Assembly (NCBI GenBank): GCA_035532035.1
Contig: DATKRS010000011.1
Coordinates: 1-64,000 of the forward strand
Source of the DNA: Candidatus Dormiibacterota bacterium
GTDB lineage: Bacteria > Vulcanimicrobiota > Vulcanimicrobiia > Vulcanimicrobiales > Vulcanimicrobiaceae
Direction of reading: 5' to 3'
DNA: 64,000 nucleotides
Position 1 is the first letter of the stretch. Each line of letters opens with the position of its first letter. The notes below the pieces were generated by a model that had not been told where the DNA came from, ran no database searches, and saw only the letters and a list, made by a program, of their open reading frames with translations. Shown here piece by piece: positions 34,601-43,824 of this stretch. A program made the position numbers and the translations under genes.

Positions 34601-35578
34601 CTAACTCCGCAGCGCGACGACGACGGCGGTGACGATCACGTTCAGCGTTGCGACCGGCAGCAGCACTTTCCACCCGAATGCCATCAGGCGGTCGTACCGA
34701 ATGCGCGGCAACGTCGCCCGCAGCCACATATAGAAAAACATGAACGCCCCAACCTTCAGCAGAAACCACACGACGCCCGGCAGCCACGTCCAGCCGAACG
34801 GCGCATTCCATCCGCCGAGGAAGAGCAAGGTAGCGATGCACGAGATCGTCAGCATGTTGACGTATTCGGCGATGAAGAACAAGCCGAAGCGCAGCCCGGA
34901 GTACTCGGTGTGGAACCCGGCGACGAGCTCGGTCTCTGCCTCGACCAAATCGAACGGTGCGCGATTCGTCTCGGCGATCGCCGTTATGACGTACACGACG
35001 AACGCGACCGCCTCCGGAATGAAGAACCAGAGGCCCCGCTGGGCGGAGACGATGCCGTCGAGCGACGTCGTCCCGGCAACGAGCAGAATGCCGACGAACG
35101 AGAGCCCCATCGCCAGCTCGTAGCTGATCATCTGCGCCATCGACCGCACGCTGCCGAGCAGCGGGTACTTCGACCCCGACGCCCATCCTCCGAGCGATAT
35201 TCCGTAGATGCCGATCGACATGATCGCGAGCAGCAGCAGCGCGCCTGCGTTCACGTTGCCGATCGCCCATACGCCGGCCGGCGATGCGCCGAACGGGATG
35301 ATCGCGTAGACCGAAAACGCGGTCAGCAGCGAGATGAACGGCGCGAGCCGGAACAGCAGCGGATCGGCCGTGCGCGGCATCAGATCTTCCTTCAAGATCA
35401 GCTTCGCGGCGTCGGCTGCCGGTTGCAGCAGCCCCCATGGGCCGACGCGATTGGGACCGGGCCGAAGCTGCATCCACCCCAAGATCTTCCGCTCCGCCAG
35501 CATTGCATACGCAAATGCCGTAATCACGACCAAGAGCAGAATCGCGGACTTGACGAACACGATGATCCAGAGCGGCAT
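34601..35578 (-). CDS. nuoH: NADH-quinone oxidoreductase subunit H
   Basis: This 325-residue membrane subunit has eight helices and the family signatures AERKILGWMQLRPGPNRVGPWGLLQP and ETNRAPFDLVEAETELVAGFHTEYSG. These loops form the quinone cavity with NuoB and NuoD. The ATG follows the nuoG stop directly (stop 35579-35581, start 35576-35578), with no gap. Confidence 0.95.
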   Translation of the reverse strand: MPLWIIVFVKSAILLLVVITAFAYAMLAERKILGWMQLRPGPNRVGPWGLLQPAADAAKLILKEDLMPRTADPLLFRLAPFISLLTAFSVYAIIPFGASPAGVWAIGNVNAGALLLLAIMSIGIYGISLGGWASGSKYPLLGSVRSMAQMISYELAMGLSFVGILLVAGTTSLDGIVSAQRGLWFFIPEAVAFVVYVITAIAETNRAPFDLVEAETELVAGFHTEYSGLRFGLFFIAEYVNMLTISCIATLLFLGGWNAPFGWTWLPGVVWFLLKVGAFMFFYMWLRATLPRIRYDRLMAFGWKVLLPVATLNVIVTAVVVALRS

Positions 35579-37510
35579 CTATGCCGGCGCCTCGCAGAGC
35601 GCGGCGATGCGATCGTCGTGCGCGCACGTGCCGCCGCCGGAGAATAGGCGCCGCGGCGGCGGCGAGCCCTCGTGCGCGACGCCGTAACGCGCATCGCCGA
35701 AACCGAAGCTCTCGGCTCGCGCGGCACGCTCGCCCACGGCCTTCTCGACGTCTTCCACCGTCGGCAGCTCGATCCGAAGCGCACGCGCGAGGCCGACGAG
35801 CATCTCGAGATCCGAGAGCGGGCCCTCGGGAGCGACGAGTGAGGATTTGAGCCGCAGCAGGTCGCCCGCGAAGTTCGTCGTCGTGCCGCTCTTCTCGAAC
35901 GCACCCTTCGCCGGCAGCACGAGCGTCGCACGCTGCGCGGTCTGCGTCATGAAAAGCTCGCTCGCGGCGACGAAGGCAGCGCCATCGAGCGCCGCGCACA
36001 CGTCTTGCGCGTTGGGTGCCGTGCGAACCGGATTGACGCCGAAGAGCGAGAGCGCGGCCATCTTGCCCTCGCGAGCGTCGGCGAACATGCCGAACGTGTC
36101 GCGTCCGCCCTCCGCCGGCAGCATGCCCATCGCCTCGGCGCCGCGCGCGTTGGGCTGCTCGCCCACCACGTACGTGCGCAGTCCCGGAAGCGCCGACAGA
36201 CTCTCGTACAACCGCTTTCCCAACGCGAGATCGACGCCGTCCCACACGAGCGCGACGCGCTCGGCATCGCCGGCCTGCGCGCGGGCGTCGTCTGGATCCG
36301 TTACCTGGCGTACGCGTGCGCCGCCGCGTAGCGCCGCTTTGCGTATGCGCAGATCGAACACCGGCGCGAGTTCGGCCGGGCTCTCTCCCGCGACGAGAAT
36401 GACCTGCGCGCGCTCGACCTCGGCGATGCTGCCCGCGCGCGCGCCCGGCGTCGCTTGACGTTGCCACCCGGCGCGCCAATCGAGATTCCGCGTGCCGAGC
36501 CTCTCAAAAAGGTGCCGGAGGACGTACGCTTCTTCGTTCGTCAACCGGCCGCCGCCGATCGCGCCGAACGATTCCGGCGTCTTCGAAGCGGCACGCAACG
36601 CCGAGGCCCAGAGATCGAACGCGGCGTTCCACGCGATCTGCACGAAGCGGCCATCGCTCTTGTACAACGGCTGCGTCAGCCGATCGCGCGACTCGTAGAA
36701 GCCGATGTTGTACCGCCCGCGGTCGCAGAGCCAGCCGTCGGAGATCGCGTCGTCCTCCGCAACCGTCATCGTGCGCATGAGCGTACCGTAGCGCACGTCG
36801 ACGTTCTGCCGGCAGCCGACGGAGCACTGCGTGCAGCTCGTCTCCGTACGATCGAGATCCCACGGGCGGGACTTGAACCGGTACGTCTTCGAAGTGAGCG
36901 CGCCGACCGGGCAGAGCTCGGTGACGTTGCCCGTGAAATGATGCCGGTACGGTGCGCCCGTAGCGGTGGCAATGATGTCGCGGTAGCCGCGATCTTTGAC
37001 GACGAGCTGCGGGTCGCGCACGATGATGTCGTCGAAGCGCACGCAGCGCTGGCAGACGACGCACCGCTCCTCGTCCAGCACGATCGTGGGCCCGAGGTCC
37101 ACGGCCTTCGGCTTGCTGTATTTGGGATCGACGACGTCCGACGATCCGCGCCCGTACGCCATCGCGTAATCCTGGAGGTCGCATTCGCCGCCCTTGTCGC
37201 AGATCGGGCAATCCAGCGGATGATTTACGAGCAACAGCTCGACGACCGTCGCCCTACCCGCGTGGGCCTTCTCGCTGCGCGTGTGTACCACCATTCCGTC
37301 CGCAGCCTGCGTGTTGCACGCAATCTGCAGCTTGGGCATGCCTTCGATCTCGACCAAACAGACGCGGCAGAGCCCCGCCGGTCCGAGCTTCGTGTGATAG
37401 CAGTAGACGGGAATCTCTTGCCTGACCGTGCGGGCGGCTTCGACGAGCAGCGTGCCCTTCGGCACGGCGAGCTCGACGCCGTCGATCGTCAGCGTAATCA
37501 GCTCCGTCAT
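35579..37510 (-). CDS. nuoG: NADH-quinone oxidoreductase subunit G
   Basis: This 643-residue subunit has an N-terminal [2Fe-2S] ferredoxin domain (YCYHTKLGPAGLCRVC, with the later IACNTQ Cys), the 4Fe-4S H-box and CPICDKGGECDLQDYA, and RCVVCQRCVRF. A molybdopterin-type clan motif CTQCSVGC follows. The molybdopterin-like C-terminal domain is shorter than in E. coli (908 aa), as in many species. It catalyses electron transfer from NuoF to NuoB/NuoI and stays coupled to nuoF by a 4-base overlap. Confidence 0.94.
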   Translation of the reverse strand: MTELITLTIDGVELAVPKGTLLVEAARTVRQEIPVYCYHTKLGPAGLCRVCLVEIEGMPKLQIACNTQAADGMVVHTRSEKAHAGRATVVELLLVNHPLDCPICDKGGECDLQDYAMAYGRGSSDVVDPKYSKPKAVDLGPTIVLDEERCVVCQRCVRFDDIIVRDPQLVVKDRGYRDIIATATGAPYRHHFTGNVTELCPVGALTSKTYRFKSRPWDLDRTETSCTQCSVGCRQNVDVRYGTLMRTMTVAEDDAISDGWLCDRGRYNIGFYESRDRLTQPLYKSDGRFVQIAWNAAFDLWASALRAASKTPESFGAIGGGRLTNEEAYVLRHLFERLGTRNLDWRAGWQRQATPGARAGSIAEVERAQVILVAGESPAELAPVFDLRIRKAALRGGARVRQVTDPDDARAQAGDAERVALVWDGVDLALGKRLYESLSALPGLRTYVVGEQPNARGAEAMGMLPAEGGRDTFGMFADAREGKMAALSLFGVNPVRTAPNAQDVCAALDGAAFVAASELFMTQTAQRATLVLPAKGAFEKSGTTTNFAGDLLRLKSSLVAPEGPLSDLEMLVGLARALRIELPTVEDVEKAVGERAARAESFGFGDARYGVAHEGSPPPRRLFSGGGTCAHDDRIAALCEAPA

Positions 37511-38769
37511 CGGCTGTGAACGGCTTCCTTCATGAGACGCGCTTCGAACTCTTCGGGGAACCGGTTCAGCACGGACTTCAAGAACGGCTCGATCGAATCG
37601 CCGAGCGGGCAGAGGTTGATGCCGGTGATGCTCGCGCTGACGCGGTGCAGCATGTCGATATCACCGCGCAATCCGCGGCCCTCGACGAAACGTTCGAGGA
37701 CGAGTTCGAGCCAGTGGCCGCCCTCGCGGCACGGCGTGCACTGTCCGCATGATTCGTGCGCGAAGAAGCGCACGAGGTTGTAGGCGGCTTTCACGAAATC
37801 GGTCGTGTCGTCGAAGACGACCATCGCGCCGGAACCGAGCATCGTGCCTGCCTTCGCGAGCGACTCGTAATCGTACGGCAGGTCGAGCTGCTCTTCGAAG
37901 ATGCACGCAGACGAGCCGCCGCCGGGCTGGATCGCCTTCAGCGTACGGCCGGAGCGCAGGCCGCCCGCGAGCTCCATCAGTTCTCGCACCGGCGTACCGA
38001 GCGGCACTTCGTAGTTGCCCGGACGCTGCACGTGTCCGGAAACGGAGACGATCTTGTAGCCTTTGCTCCGCTCGGTGCCGACGGCGGCGAACCATTCCCA
38101 GCCGCGCGCGAGAATCGGCACGAGATACGCAAGCGTCTCGACGTTGTTCACCACCGTCGGCATTCCGTACAGGCCTTCGACGGCGGGAAACGGCGGCTTC
38201 AGGCGCGGCTCGCCGCGCTTGCCCTCGAGCGAGTTCAACAGGGCGGTCTCCTCACCGCAAATGTACGCACCCGCTCCCCGGTGCACGGTCACCTCGAGGT
38301 CGTATCCGCTATCGCGCACGTTCTTACCGACGAATCCGGCCGCCCGCGCCTCCTCGAGCGCGCGCGTGAAGACGCGATATCCTTCCTTGAACTCGCCACG
38401 AATGTAGATGAATGCGTGATGCGAGCCGATGCCGTACGCGCCGAGCAGCATCCCCTCGAGAACCAAATGCGGCACGTTCTCGATCAGCATGCGATCTTTG
38501 AACGTACCCGGCTCGGCCTCGTCGGAGTTGCAGACGAGATAGCGCGGCTTGTCCACTTTCGGAAGGAAGCTCCACTTGCGCCCCGTGGGAAAGCCGGCGC
38601 CGCCGCGGCCGCGCAAGCCGGACTTGTCGGCGTATTCCATGACCTGCTCCGGCGTGAGCGATGCGAGCGCTCGCGTCCACTGCTCGTAGCCACCGCGTTT
38701 GCGATAGACGTCGATCGAGCGCAGATCCACCTCGCCGATGCCTTCGGTGAGAACCTTAGTGACCGGCAT
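37507..38769 (-). CDS. nuoF: NADH-quinone oxidoreductase subunit F (NADH-binding)
   Basis: This 420-residue flavoprotein contains the NADH-binding RGRGGAGFPTGRKW, the FMN region CNSDEAEPGTFKDR, GAGAYICGEETALLNSLEG, and the [4Fe-4S] motif ESCGQCTPCREG with the later Cys in TGINLCPLGD. The ATG at 38767-38769 (MPVTKVL) lies within a frame open nine codons further upstream; it overlaps the nuoE stop and was preferred for that reason. Confidence 0.94.
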   Translation of the reverse strand: MPVTKVLTEGIGEVDLRSIDVYRKRGGYEQWTRALASLTPEQVMEYADKSGLRGRGGAGFPTGRKWSFLPKVDKPRYLVCNSDEAEPGTFKDRMLIENVPHLVLEGMLLGAYGIGSHHAFIYIRGEFKEGYRVFTRALEEARAAGFVGKNVRDSGYDLEVTVHRGAGAYICGEETALLNSLEGKRGEPRLKPPFPAVEGLYGMPTVVNNVETLAYLVPILARGWEWFAAVGTERSKGYKIVSVSGHVQRPGNYEVPLGTPVRELMELAGGLRSGRTLKAIQPGGGSSACIFEEQLDLPYDYESLAKAGTMLGSGAMVVFDDTTDFVKAAYNLVRFFAHESCGQCTPCREGGHWLELVLERFVEGRGLRGDIDMLHRVSASITGINLCPLGDSIEPFLKSVLNRFPEEFEARLMKEAVHSR

Positions 38770-39532
38770 TCTTTCGTTCTTCTTCAAGGACGGCAACGAC
38801 GTCGCGCGCTTCGCGCACGGCGCGTTCGCGGGTTGCGCCGTGGAACGAAACGTCTCGCTCGGCGATGCGGTCCAGCATGATGATGCCGATTTCGTCTCCC
38901 ACGCCGCCCGCGTTGTCCGGGCTGGGCGTCCCCACCGCTCCCGGCGACTTGCGCCCGCGCGCGACTTCGGCGTTCTGCGCCACGCTCCACGAGCGTTCCG
39001 GAACGTCGGACTGCGCCATCGGGGCAGTCGAGTACGTCCCCGAGCGCATCGCCGCGAGCATCTCGTCGATCGCCCTTTCGTCGAGCTCGTATACGAACTC
39101 CAGATTCACCTGCGCGCAGCTCGCGCGATCGCACGCCGCGAGACACTCGACTTCTTCGTAGGAGACGAGCCCGTCCGGGGTCGTCTCGAGGCTCGCAATG
39201 CCGAGTCTCCGGCGGAAGATGCGCATCACGTCTTCGGCGCCGTTGATGCTGCACGCAAGACCGCGGCAGATTTGGACGATGTATCTCCCAACCGGCTTAC
39301 GATAGAACAGCGTGTAAAACGAGACCGTGGACTCGACCACCGCGGGCGTGAGCTCGAGCATCTCGGCGACCGCGCGCATGGCTTGCAGGCTCACGAACCC
39401 TTCGTGCTCCTGGAAGAGATGCATGATCGGCAGCAGGGCCGAGCGCTTTTGCTCGTACTGGGCGGCGAGCGCCTCGCACTGCGGGCGCAGCCGCGCGAGC
39501 AACGCGGGGAATGCCGCTTCGCGCTCGTTCAC
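38756..39532 (-). CDS. nuoE: NADH-quinone oxidoreductase subunit E with C-terminal extension
   Basis: This 258-residue thioredoxin-like subunit has the [2Fe-2S] ligands of NuoE in VQICRGLACSING and CLAACDRASC. The core ends around residue 165. The remaining 90 residues are an extension, rich in Ser, Pro, Gly and charged residues, ending in a helix-like RERAVREARDVVAVLEEE. Usual NuoE is about 160-180 residues. The extension has no family I recognise. The gene is coupled to nuoD (stop overlaps the NuoD GTG region) and to nuoF. Confidence 0.92.
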   Translation of the reverse strand: MNEREAAFPALLARLRPQCEALAAQYEQKRSALLPIMHLFQEHEGFVSLQAMRAVAEMLELTPAVVESTVSFYTLFYRKPVGRYIVQICRGLACSINGAEDVMRIFRRRLGIASLETTPDGLVSYEEVECLAACDRASCAQVNLEFVYELDERAIDEMLAAMRSGTYSTAPMAQSDVPERSWSVAQNAEVARGRKSPGAVGTPSPDNAGGVGDEIGIIMLDRIAERDVSFHGATRERAVREARDVVAVLEEERKNAGH

Positions 39533-40752
39533 CGGTCGACCTCACCGAAGACGGGGTCGAGCGAACCGATCGTCACGACGAGATCGGCGATCAGATTTCC
39601 GCGAGCGATTGCCTTGATCGCCTGCAGGTTGTAGAGCGACGGCGGGCGCGTGCGCACGCGATACGGGCGGTTTCCGCCGTCGCTGACGAGATAGAAACCG
39701 AGCTCGCCGCGCGGCGACTCGACCGATTGGTAGACGTCACCCGGTGGAACGCGAAAGCCTTCGCTGACGATCTTGAAATGGTGGATCAGCGCCTCCATCG
39801 AGAGCGCTATCGTCTCCTTGGGAGGCGCCGCAACCTTCGGGTCGTCGATCATGACGGGCCCCGGCGCGTCGAGCCGCTTTCGCACTTGCTGCAGGATCCG
39901 ATGCGCCTGTTCCATCTCTTCGAGGCGCACGAGAAAACGCGCGTACGCGTCGCCGTCGGTGCGCGTCGGCACGTCGAACTCGTAGCTCTCGTATCCGCAG
40001 TACGGGAACGCGCGGCGCACGTCGTACGCGACGCCAGTGGCGCGCAGGGACGGCCCGGTGACGTTCCAGGCGACGGCATCGCTCGCGCTGAGATTCGCGA
40101 TGCCGATCGTACGATCTTGAAAAATCGGGTTCGCTTGCAGGAGCCCGCGAAGATCGGCCATGCGTCCCGGAAATTTCTCGATCAACGCGTCGAGCTTCGC
40201 GAGAAATCCCTCCGGCAGATCGCCGTTGCATCCGCCGATCCGCAGGTAGTTCGGGTGCATGCGCGCGCCGCCGGCTTCCTCTTGCAGATCGAGTATGTTC
40301 TCGCGCAGGTCGAAGGCGTAAAAGAACACCGAGAGCGCACCGAGATCGATGCAATGCGTCCCGAGCCAGACGCAATGCGACGCGATGCGCGTCAACTCGG
40401 CAAAGAGCACGCGAATCACCTGTGCGCGCGAAGGAATGCGATCGGTGATTCCGAGCAGCTTTTCGGCGGCAAGAACGTAGCACAGCGAGTTGGACTCGGG
40501 CGCCAGATAATCCATGCGTTCGATGACGGTCTGCGCCTGCGACCAGAAGAGATTTTCGGCGGTCTTTTCGATGCCGGTGTGCAGATAGCCGATCTCGGGA
40601 TCGACGTTGACGACGTTCTCGCCCTCGATCTCGAGAACGAGCTGTAAAACGCCGTGCGTCGATGGGTGCTGCGGCCCCATCGACAGGACCATCGAGTTCC
40701 CCTCGCGCGAAACGATCTCGGGCGTGAGCGGCTGTGTCGAGAGACTGCTCAC
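39529..40752 (-). CDS. nuoD: NADH-quinone oxidoreductase subunit D
   Basis: This 407-residue subunit has the 49-kDa motifs GPQHPSTHGVLQLVLEIEGE, IGYLHTGIEKTAE and the PRGELGFYLVSDGGNRPYR region that shapes the quinone chamber. The GTG start at 40750-40752 overlaps the nuoC TGA as GTGA; the frame remains open to 41055 but only as a shadow of nuoC. The C-terminus GSLDPVFGEVDR is the family's usual end. Confidence 0.94.
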   Translation of the reverse strand: MSSLSTQPLTPEIVSREGNSMVLSMGPQHPSTHGVLQLVLEIEGENVVNVDPEIGYLHTGIEKTAENLFWSQAQTVIERMDYLAPESNSLCYVLAAEKLLGITDRIPSRAQVIRVLFAELTRIASHCVWLGTHCIDLGALSVFFYAFDLRENILDLQEEAGGARMHPNYLRIGGCNGDLPEGFLAKLDALIEKFPGRMADLRGLLQANPIFQDRTIGIANLSASDAVAWNVTGPSLRATGVAYDVRRAFPYCGYESYEFDVPTRTDGDAYARFLVRLEEMEQAHRILQQVRKRLDAPGPVMIDDPKVAAPPKETIALSMEALIHHFKIVSEGFRVPPGDVYQSVESPRGELGFYLVSDGGNRPYRVRTRPPSLYNLQAIKAIARGNLIADLVVTIGSLDPVFGEVDR

Positions 40753-41336
40753 GATTTCTTCCGCTGTTCTTGCAGAGCCGCGAGGGTGTCGCCCGAGGGC
40801 GGGACGCCGGCCTGCACGTTGCTCTTGAGCGCAAACGCGGGGCGCGGCGAGCGTTCCCGAGCCGGACCACGCAGCGGATAGTCCTTGCGCAGCGGATGCC
40901 CTTCCCACGTGTGCGGCATTTGGATGCGACGCAAATCCGGATGGCCATCGAAGACGATCCCAAAGAGGTCGAATACTTCTCGCTCGGCCCAGTTCGCCGA
41001 CGGCCAGAGATCGGTCGTGGTCGGCAAGCGCGCGTCGCCGGCCTCGACGCCGCACAGCAGGCGCAGACGTTCGGGCGTTCCCACCTCGGCGACCGTTCGC
41101 GCCGCCGGCGACAGCTTCAATAGATGATAGACGACGTCGAAGCGCGGCGCGCGCAGCGGGTAGTCGGCGGCGCCGAGGTCGAGCAGCATGGTCCAGCCTT
41201 GCGCGTGCAACTCCTCGAGCCGCGCGCGCAGCCGCGCCGCGTCCACGCGCTCGATCCGCGCGTCCGCGATCGGCGGGCGCAGGCTCGGGGGGTCGATTGC
41301 ACCGCCGGCGATCGGTGGAGTTTGAGTGCTGGGCAA
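40749..41336 (-). CDS. nuoC: NADH-quinone oxidoreductase subunit C, TTG start
   Basis: This 195-residue subunit (30-kDa type) has the signature TDLWPSANWAEREVFDLFGIVFDGHPDLRRI and LRKDYPL. The start is a TTG at 41334-41336, preceded by AAGGAG at five bases (41342-41347), which is the best supported initiation. No ATG or GTG is near. The C-terminus is about 25 residues longer than the core and ends in Lys/Ser. Confidence 0.92.
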   Translation of the reverse strand: MPSTQTPPIAGGAIDPPSLRPPIADARIERVDAARLRARLEELHAQGWTMLLDLGAADYPLRAPRFDVVYHLLKLSPAARTVAEVGTPERLRLLCGVEAGDARLPTTTDLWPSANWAEREVFDLFGIVFDGHPDLRRIQMPHTWEGHPLRKDYPLRGPARERSPRPAFALKSNVQAGVPPSGDTLAALQEQRKKS

Positions 41337-41358
41337 CGAGGCTCCTTAACGAGAAAAG

Positions 41359-41838
41359 CTACGAGCGCGCAAGAATTCCGCCGCGTCCGCCTTCGCGGAT
41401 ATGCTGCTGGATCAACGTGATGCCGTGGAGCAGGCCGTCTGGCGTCGGCGGACAGCCCGGAACGTAGACGTCAACGGGAATCACCGTGTCGACGCCCTGG
41501 ACGATAGCGTAGTTGTCGAAGACGCCGCCCGAGCTCGCACACGCTCCCATCGAGATCACCCATTTTGGCTCCGCCATTTGATCGTAGATGCGTTTGATGA
41601 TCGGCGCCATCTTCTGCGCGACGCGGCCGGAGACGATCATGAGGTCGGCCTGCCGCGGCGAGCTACGAAAGACTTCCGAGCCGAGACGGGCGATGTCGAA
41701 TTGGGGATCGGTAACGCTCATCATCTCGATCGCGCAACACGCAAGGCCCATGGTGAGCGGCCAAACGCTCGAGCTTTGCGCCCAGCGCGCGACCTCGTCG
41801 ACGCGCGCGAGCAAAAACTTCCCCGGGCCTACCTCCAC
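41359..41838 (-). CDS. nuoB: NADH-quinone oxidoreductase subunit B
   Basis: This 159-residue subunit holds the N2 cluster ligands: tandem cysteines in LACCAIEMM, one in [11 protein letters not shown] and one in YVPGCPPTP. The GTG start at 41836-41838 overlaps the nuoA tail region, giving [10 protein letters not shown]; a further GTG seven codons upstream is possible. Start choice is uncertain, but the core is complete. It follows nuoA with an overlap of about ten bases. Confidence 0.93.
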   Translation of the reverse strand: MEVGPGKFLLARVDEVARWAQSSSVWPLTMGLACCAIEMMSVTDPQFDIARLGSEVFRSSPRQADLMIVSGRVAQKMAPIIKRIYDQMAEPKWVISMGACASSGGVFDNYAIVQGVDTVIPVDVYVPGCPPTPDGLLHGITLIQQHIREGGRGGILARS

Positions 41839-42182
41839 TGAAATCCGCCCTTCTTCCACACGTACGCGTATCCGATGGCGAGGATCACGACGAAGACGAC
41901 CATCTCGAGCAGGCCGAAGACGCGCAGCGCGTGCATCTGCACCGCCCAGGGATAGAACGAGGCCGCCTCCACATCGAAGACGACGAAGAGCATCGCGACC
42001 AGGTAGAAGCGCACGGGGAAACGCCCGGCGAGCGGCGAGGTGGGCTCGACGCCGCACTCGTACGGATCGGCTTTCTGTGGATTGGGTTTACTGCGGCCGA
42101 GCAGCCCCGGCAAGAGCGTGAAAAGCAAAGCAGCTGCAAGGGCAACGAGGAGGAAAATACCGACCGGCGCGTACGGAGCCAT
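41829..42182 (-). CDS. nuoA: NADH-quinone oxidoreductase subunit A
   Basis: This 117-residue subunit has three membrane helices and the family loop [35 protein letters not shown]. It is the first gene of the complex I operon, which runs A to N without interruption to 28418. The 99 bases up to the divergent gene at 42282 hold the operon's promoter, but no clear -35/-10 pair was found. The ATG at 42180-42182 begins MAPYAPVG; the upstream open frame is non-homologous. Confidence 0.95.
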   Translation of the reverse strand: MAPYAPVGIFLLVALAAALLFTLLPGLLGRSKPNPQKADPYECGVEPTSPLAGRFPVRFYLVAMLFVVFDVEAASFYPWAVQMHALRVFGLLEMVVFVVILAIGYAYVWKKGGFQWR

Positions 42183-42281
42183 TCGCTTGTGACATTTTTC
42201 ACAAGCGGGCAGCTTCCCCTTGGAGAGCGCGGCTCGCCGGCTTCGGAGGCGAACCCAGCAGGCAAGGCGTAGGGTATCCAG

Positions 42282-42716
42282 ATGCGCTGGCTCCCCGTCG
42301 TTCTCGGCTGCCTTTTGCTGCTCGGCGCGGACGGCGGCGGTTGCTCGCAGCCGCACGTGGTCGGCGTGCAGGACTACGGTTCGGTGACCGGACGGGTGCT
42401 CGACGCCACGACCAATCAGCCGATCGGCAATGCGCTTGTCTCGGTCGGATCGCTGTACACGGCGTCGACCGACGGCAGAGGAGCCTTCCTGATCGCACGC
42501 GTCCCCGTCGGCCAACAAATCGTCACCGTGCGCGCGCCGGCCTATACGACGGTCGACGTGACGGTGGCCGTTACGAAGGACCAAGGCATCTCCATCGGTT
42601 ACGCGCGCTTGCTCCCCATCGCAATGCCGGCCGGCATGCCGACGCTCCCGCCTCCGCCGGTTCCGTCGGCGCCACCGAGCCAGTCGCCGACGCCGCTGCC
42701 CACGCAAACGCCGTAA
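42282..42716 (+). CDS. Secreted carboxypeptidase-regulatory-like domain protein
   Basis: This 144-residue protein has a signal sequence (MRWLPVVLGCLLLLGADGGGC). A Cys at residue 21 follows Gly-Gly-Gly, so lipoprotein processing is possible but not classic. The core (GSVTGRVLDATTNQPIGNALVSVG, then STDGRGAFLIARVPVGQQIVTVRAPAY) is a CarboxypepD_reg-like beta-sandwich. A Pro/Ser/Thr-rich tail follows (PPPPVPSAPPSQSPTP). It might act as a cell-surface adhesin or binding module. It is divergent from nuoA and followed at 5 bases by the ion channel gene. Confidence 0.75.
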   Translation: MRWLPVVLGCLLLLGADGGGCSQPHVVGVQDYGSVTGRVLDATTNQPIGNALVSVGSLYTASTDGRGAFLIARVPVGQQIVTVRAPAYTTVDVTVAVTKDQGISIGYARLLPIAMPAGMPTLPPPPVPSAPPSQSPTPLPTQTP

Positions 42717-42721
42717 CGCGC

Positions 42722-43816
42722 GTGGGCACCGCAGATCTCGTGGTGCTCCTCGCCGGGATCGCCTCGATTGCTTTCGCGTTCACGGACATCTTTCAAGCGG
42801 TCATCGTTCCCCGGGCGCCGACGCTCTCGTACCGCATCAGCTTCATCGTCTGGCGCAGCCTCTGGAAGGTGTGGCCGGCAATCGGCAAACGTCTTTATCC
42901 GCATGACGCCGCCCGGCGCGAAGAGTTTTTCGCGACGTTTGCGCCCCTCGCGCTCATCGTCATGCTCATCACTTGGGTCGTCGTGCTCGTTCTCGGATAC
43001 GGCGCCGTGATGTGGGGCCTGCGAGGCGAGCTGGCGCCGGTGCCGCGCTCGTATTTCGACGCAGCATACTTCGCTGGAACGTCGTTCTTGACGATCGGTT
43101 TCGGCGACATCGTCGCGCGTCAAGGCTTCGCGCGCTTCGTCTCGCTCTGTGCCGCAGCCTCCGGCCTCGGCGTCGTCTCCATCACGACCGCATACCTCTT
43201 CGCGCTCTTCGGAACGTTCCAGCGCCGCGAATCCTTCATCGTCACCTTCGCAGCGAGGGCCGGATCGCCGCCGAGCGCCGTCGGGCTCTACGAAATCGCT
43301 GCGATGACGCATACGCGCTCGAGCCTGTGCGACCTCATGCGCGAAGCGCAAGGCTGGACCGCTGCCCTGATGGAAAGCCATCTCGCGTACCCGGTGCTCG
43401 CATTCTTCCGCTCGAGCCACGACGACCAATCGTGGGTCGGAACGCTCGGCGCCCTGCTCGACGCGTCGCTGCTTGCCGATACGATGCTCGACCCCGAGGA
43501 GTACGGCGAGGCGCGCATCTGCTTCTCGATCGCTCGCCACGCGGTGCGCGACCTCGCGACGTTCTTTCGCATCGGCGAGATGATAGCCGGCGATCCCGGC
43601 ATCGCGCGCGCCGACTTCGATCGCGCCTGCAAGCGCCTCGTCGCGGCCGGTTACGCGTTGTGCGAACGCGATGAAGCGTGGGAGCGATTCGCGCGGACGA
43701 GAGGCGAGTACGCGGGACCGCTGAACGCCATGGCGCGCTTCTTCAAGATTCCGCAGGTCGCGTGGATCGGCGACGGCACGGCATCGCACGCGCACGACGG
43801 TCCAGGGAACGCATGA
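42722..43816 (+). CDS. Two-TM K+ channel-like protein with long C-terminal domain
   Basis: This 364-residue protein has a membrane helix at 5-25, another at about 75-98, then a pore loop with selectivity-filter-like TIGFGDIV and a further helix (about 140-160). The C-terminal 200 residues are soluble and helical and do not resemble RCK or cyclic nucleotide domains. It fits the ion-channel (Ion_trans_2) family. The GTG start at 42722 follows the preceding stop by five bases; an alternate open frame upstream is non-homologous. The regulator domain is unidentified. Confidence 0.82.
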   Translation: MGTADLVVLLAGIASIAFAFTDIFQAVIVPRAPTLSYRISFIVWRSLWKVWPAIGKRLYPHDAARREEFFATFAPLALIVMLITWVVVLVLGYGAVMWGLRGELAPVPRSYFDAAYFAGTSFLTIGFGDIVARQGFARFVSLCAAASGLGVVSITTAYLFALFGTFQRRESFIVTFAARAGSPPSAVGLYEIAAMTHTRSSLCDLMREAQGWTAALMESHLAYPVLAFFRSSHDDQSWVGTLGALLDASLLADTMLDPEEYGEARICFSIARHAVRDLATFFRIGEMIAGDPGIARADFDRACKRLVAAGYALCERDEAWERFARTRGEYAGPLNAMARFFKIPQVAWIGDGTASHAHDGPGNA

Positions 43817-43824
43817 GGGCCTCG

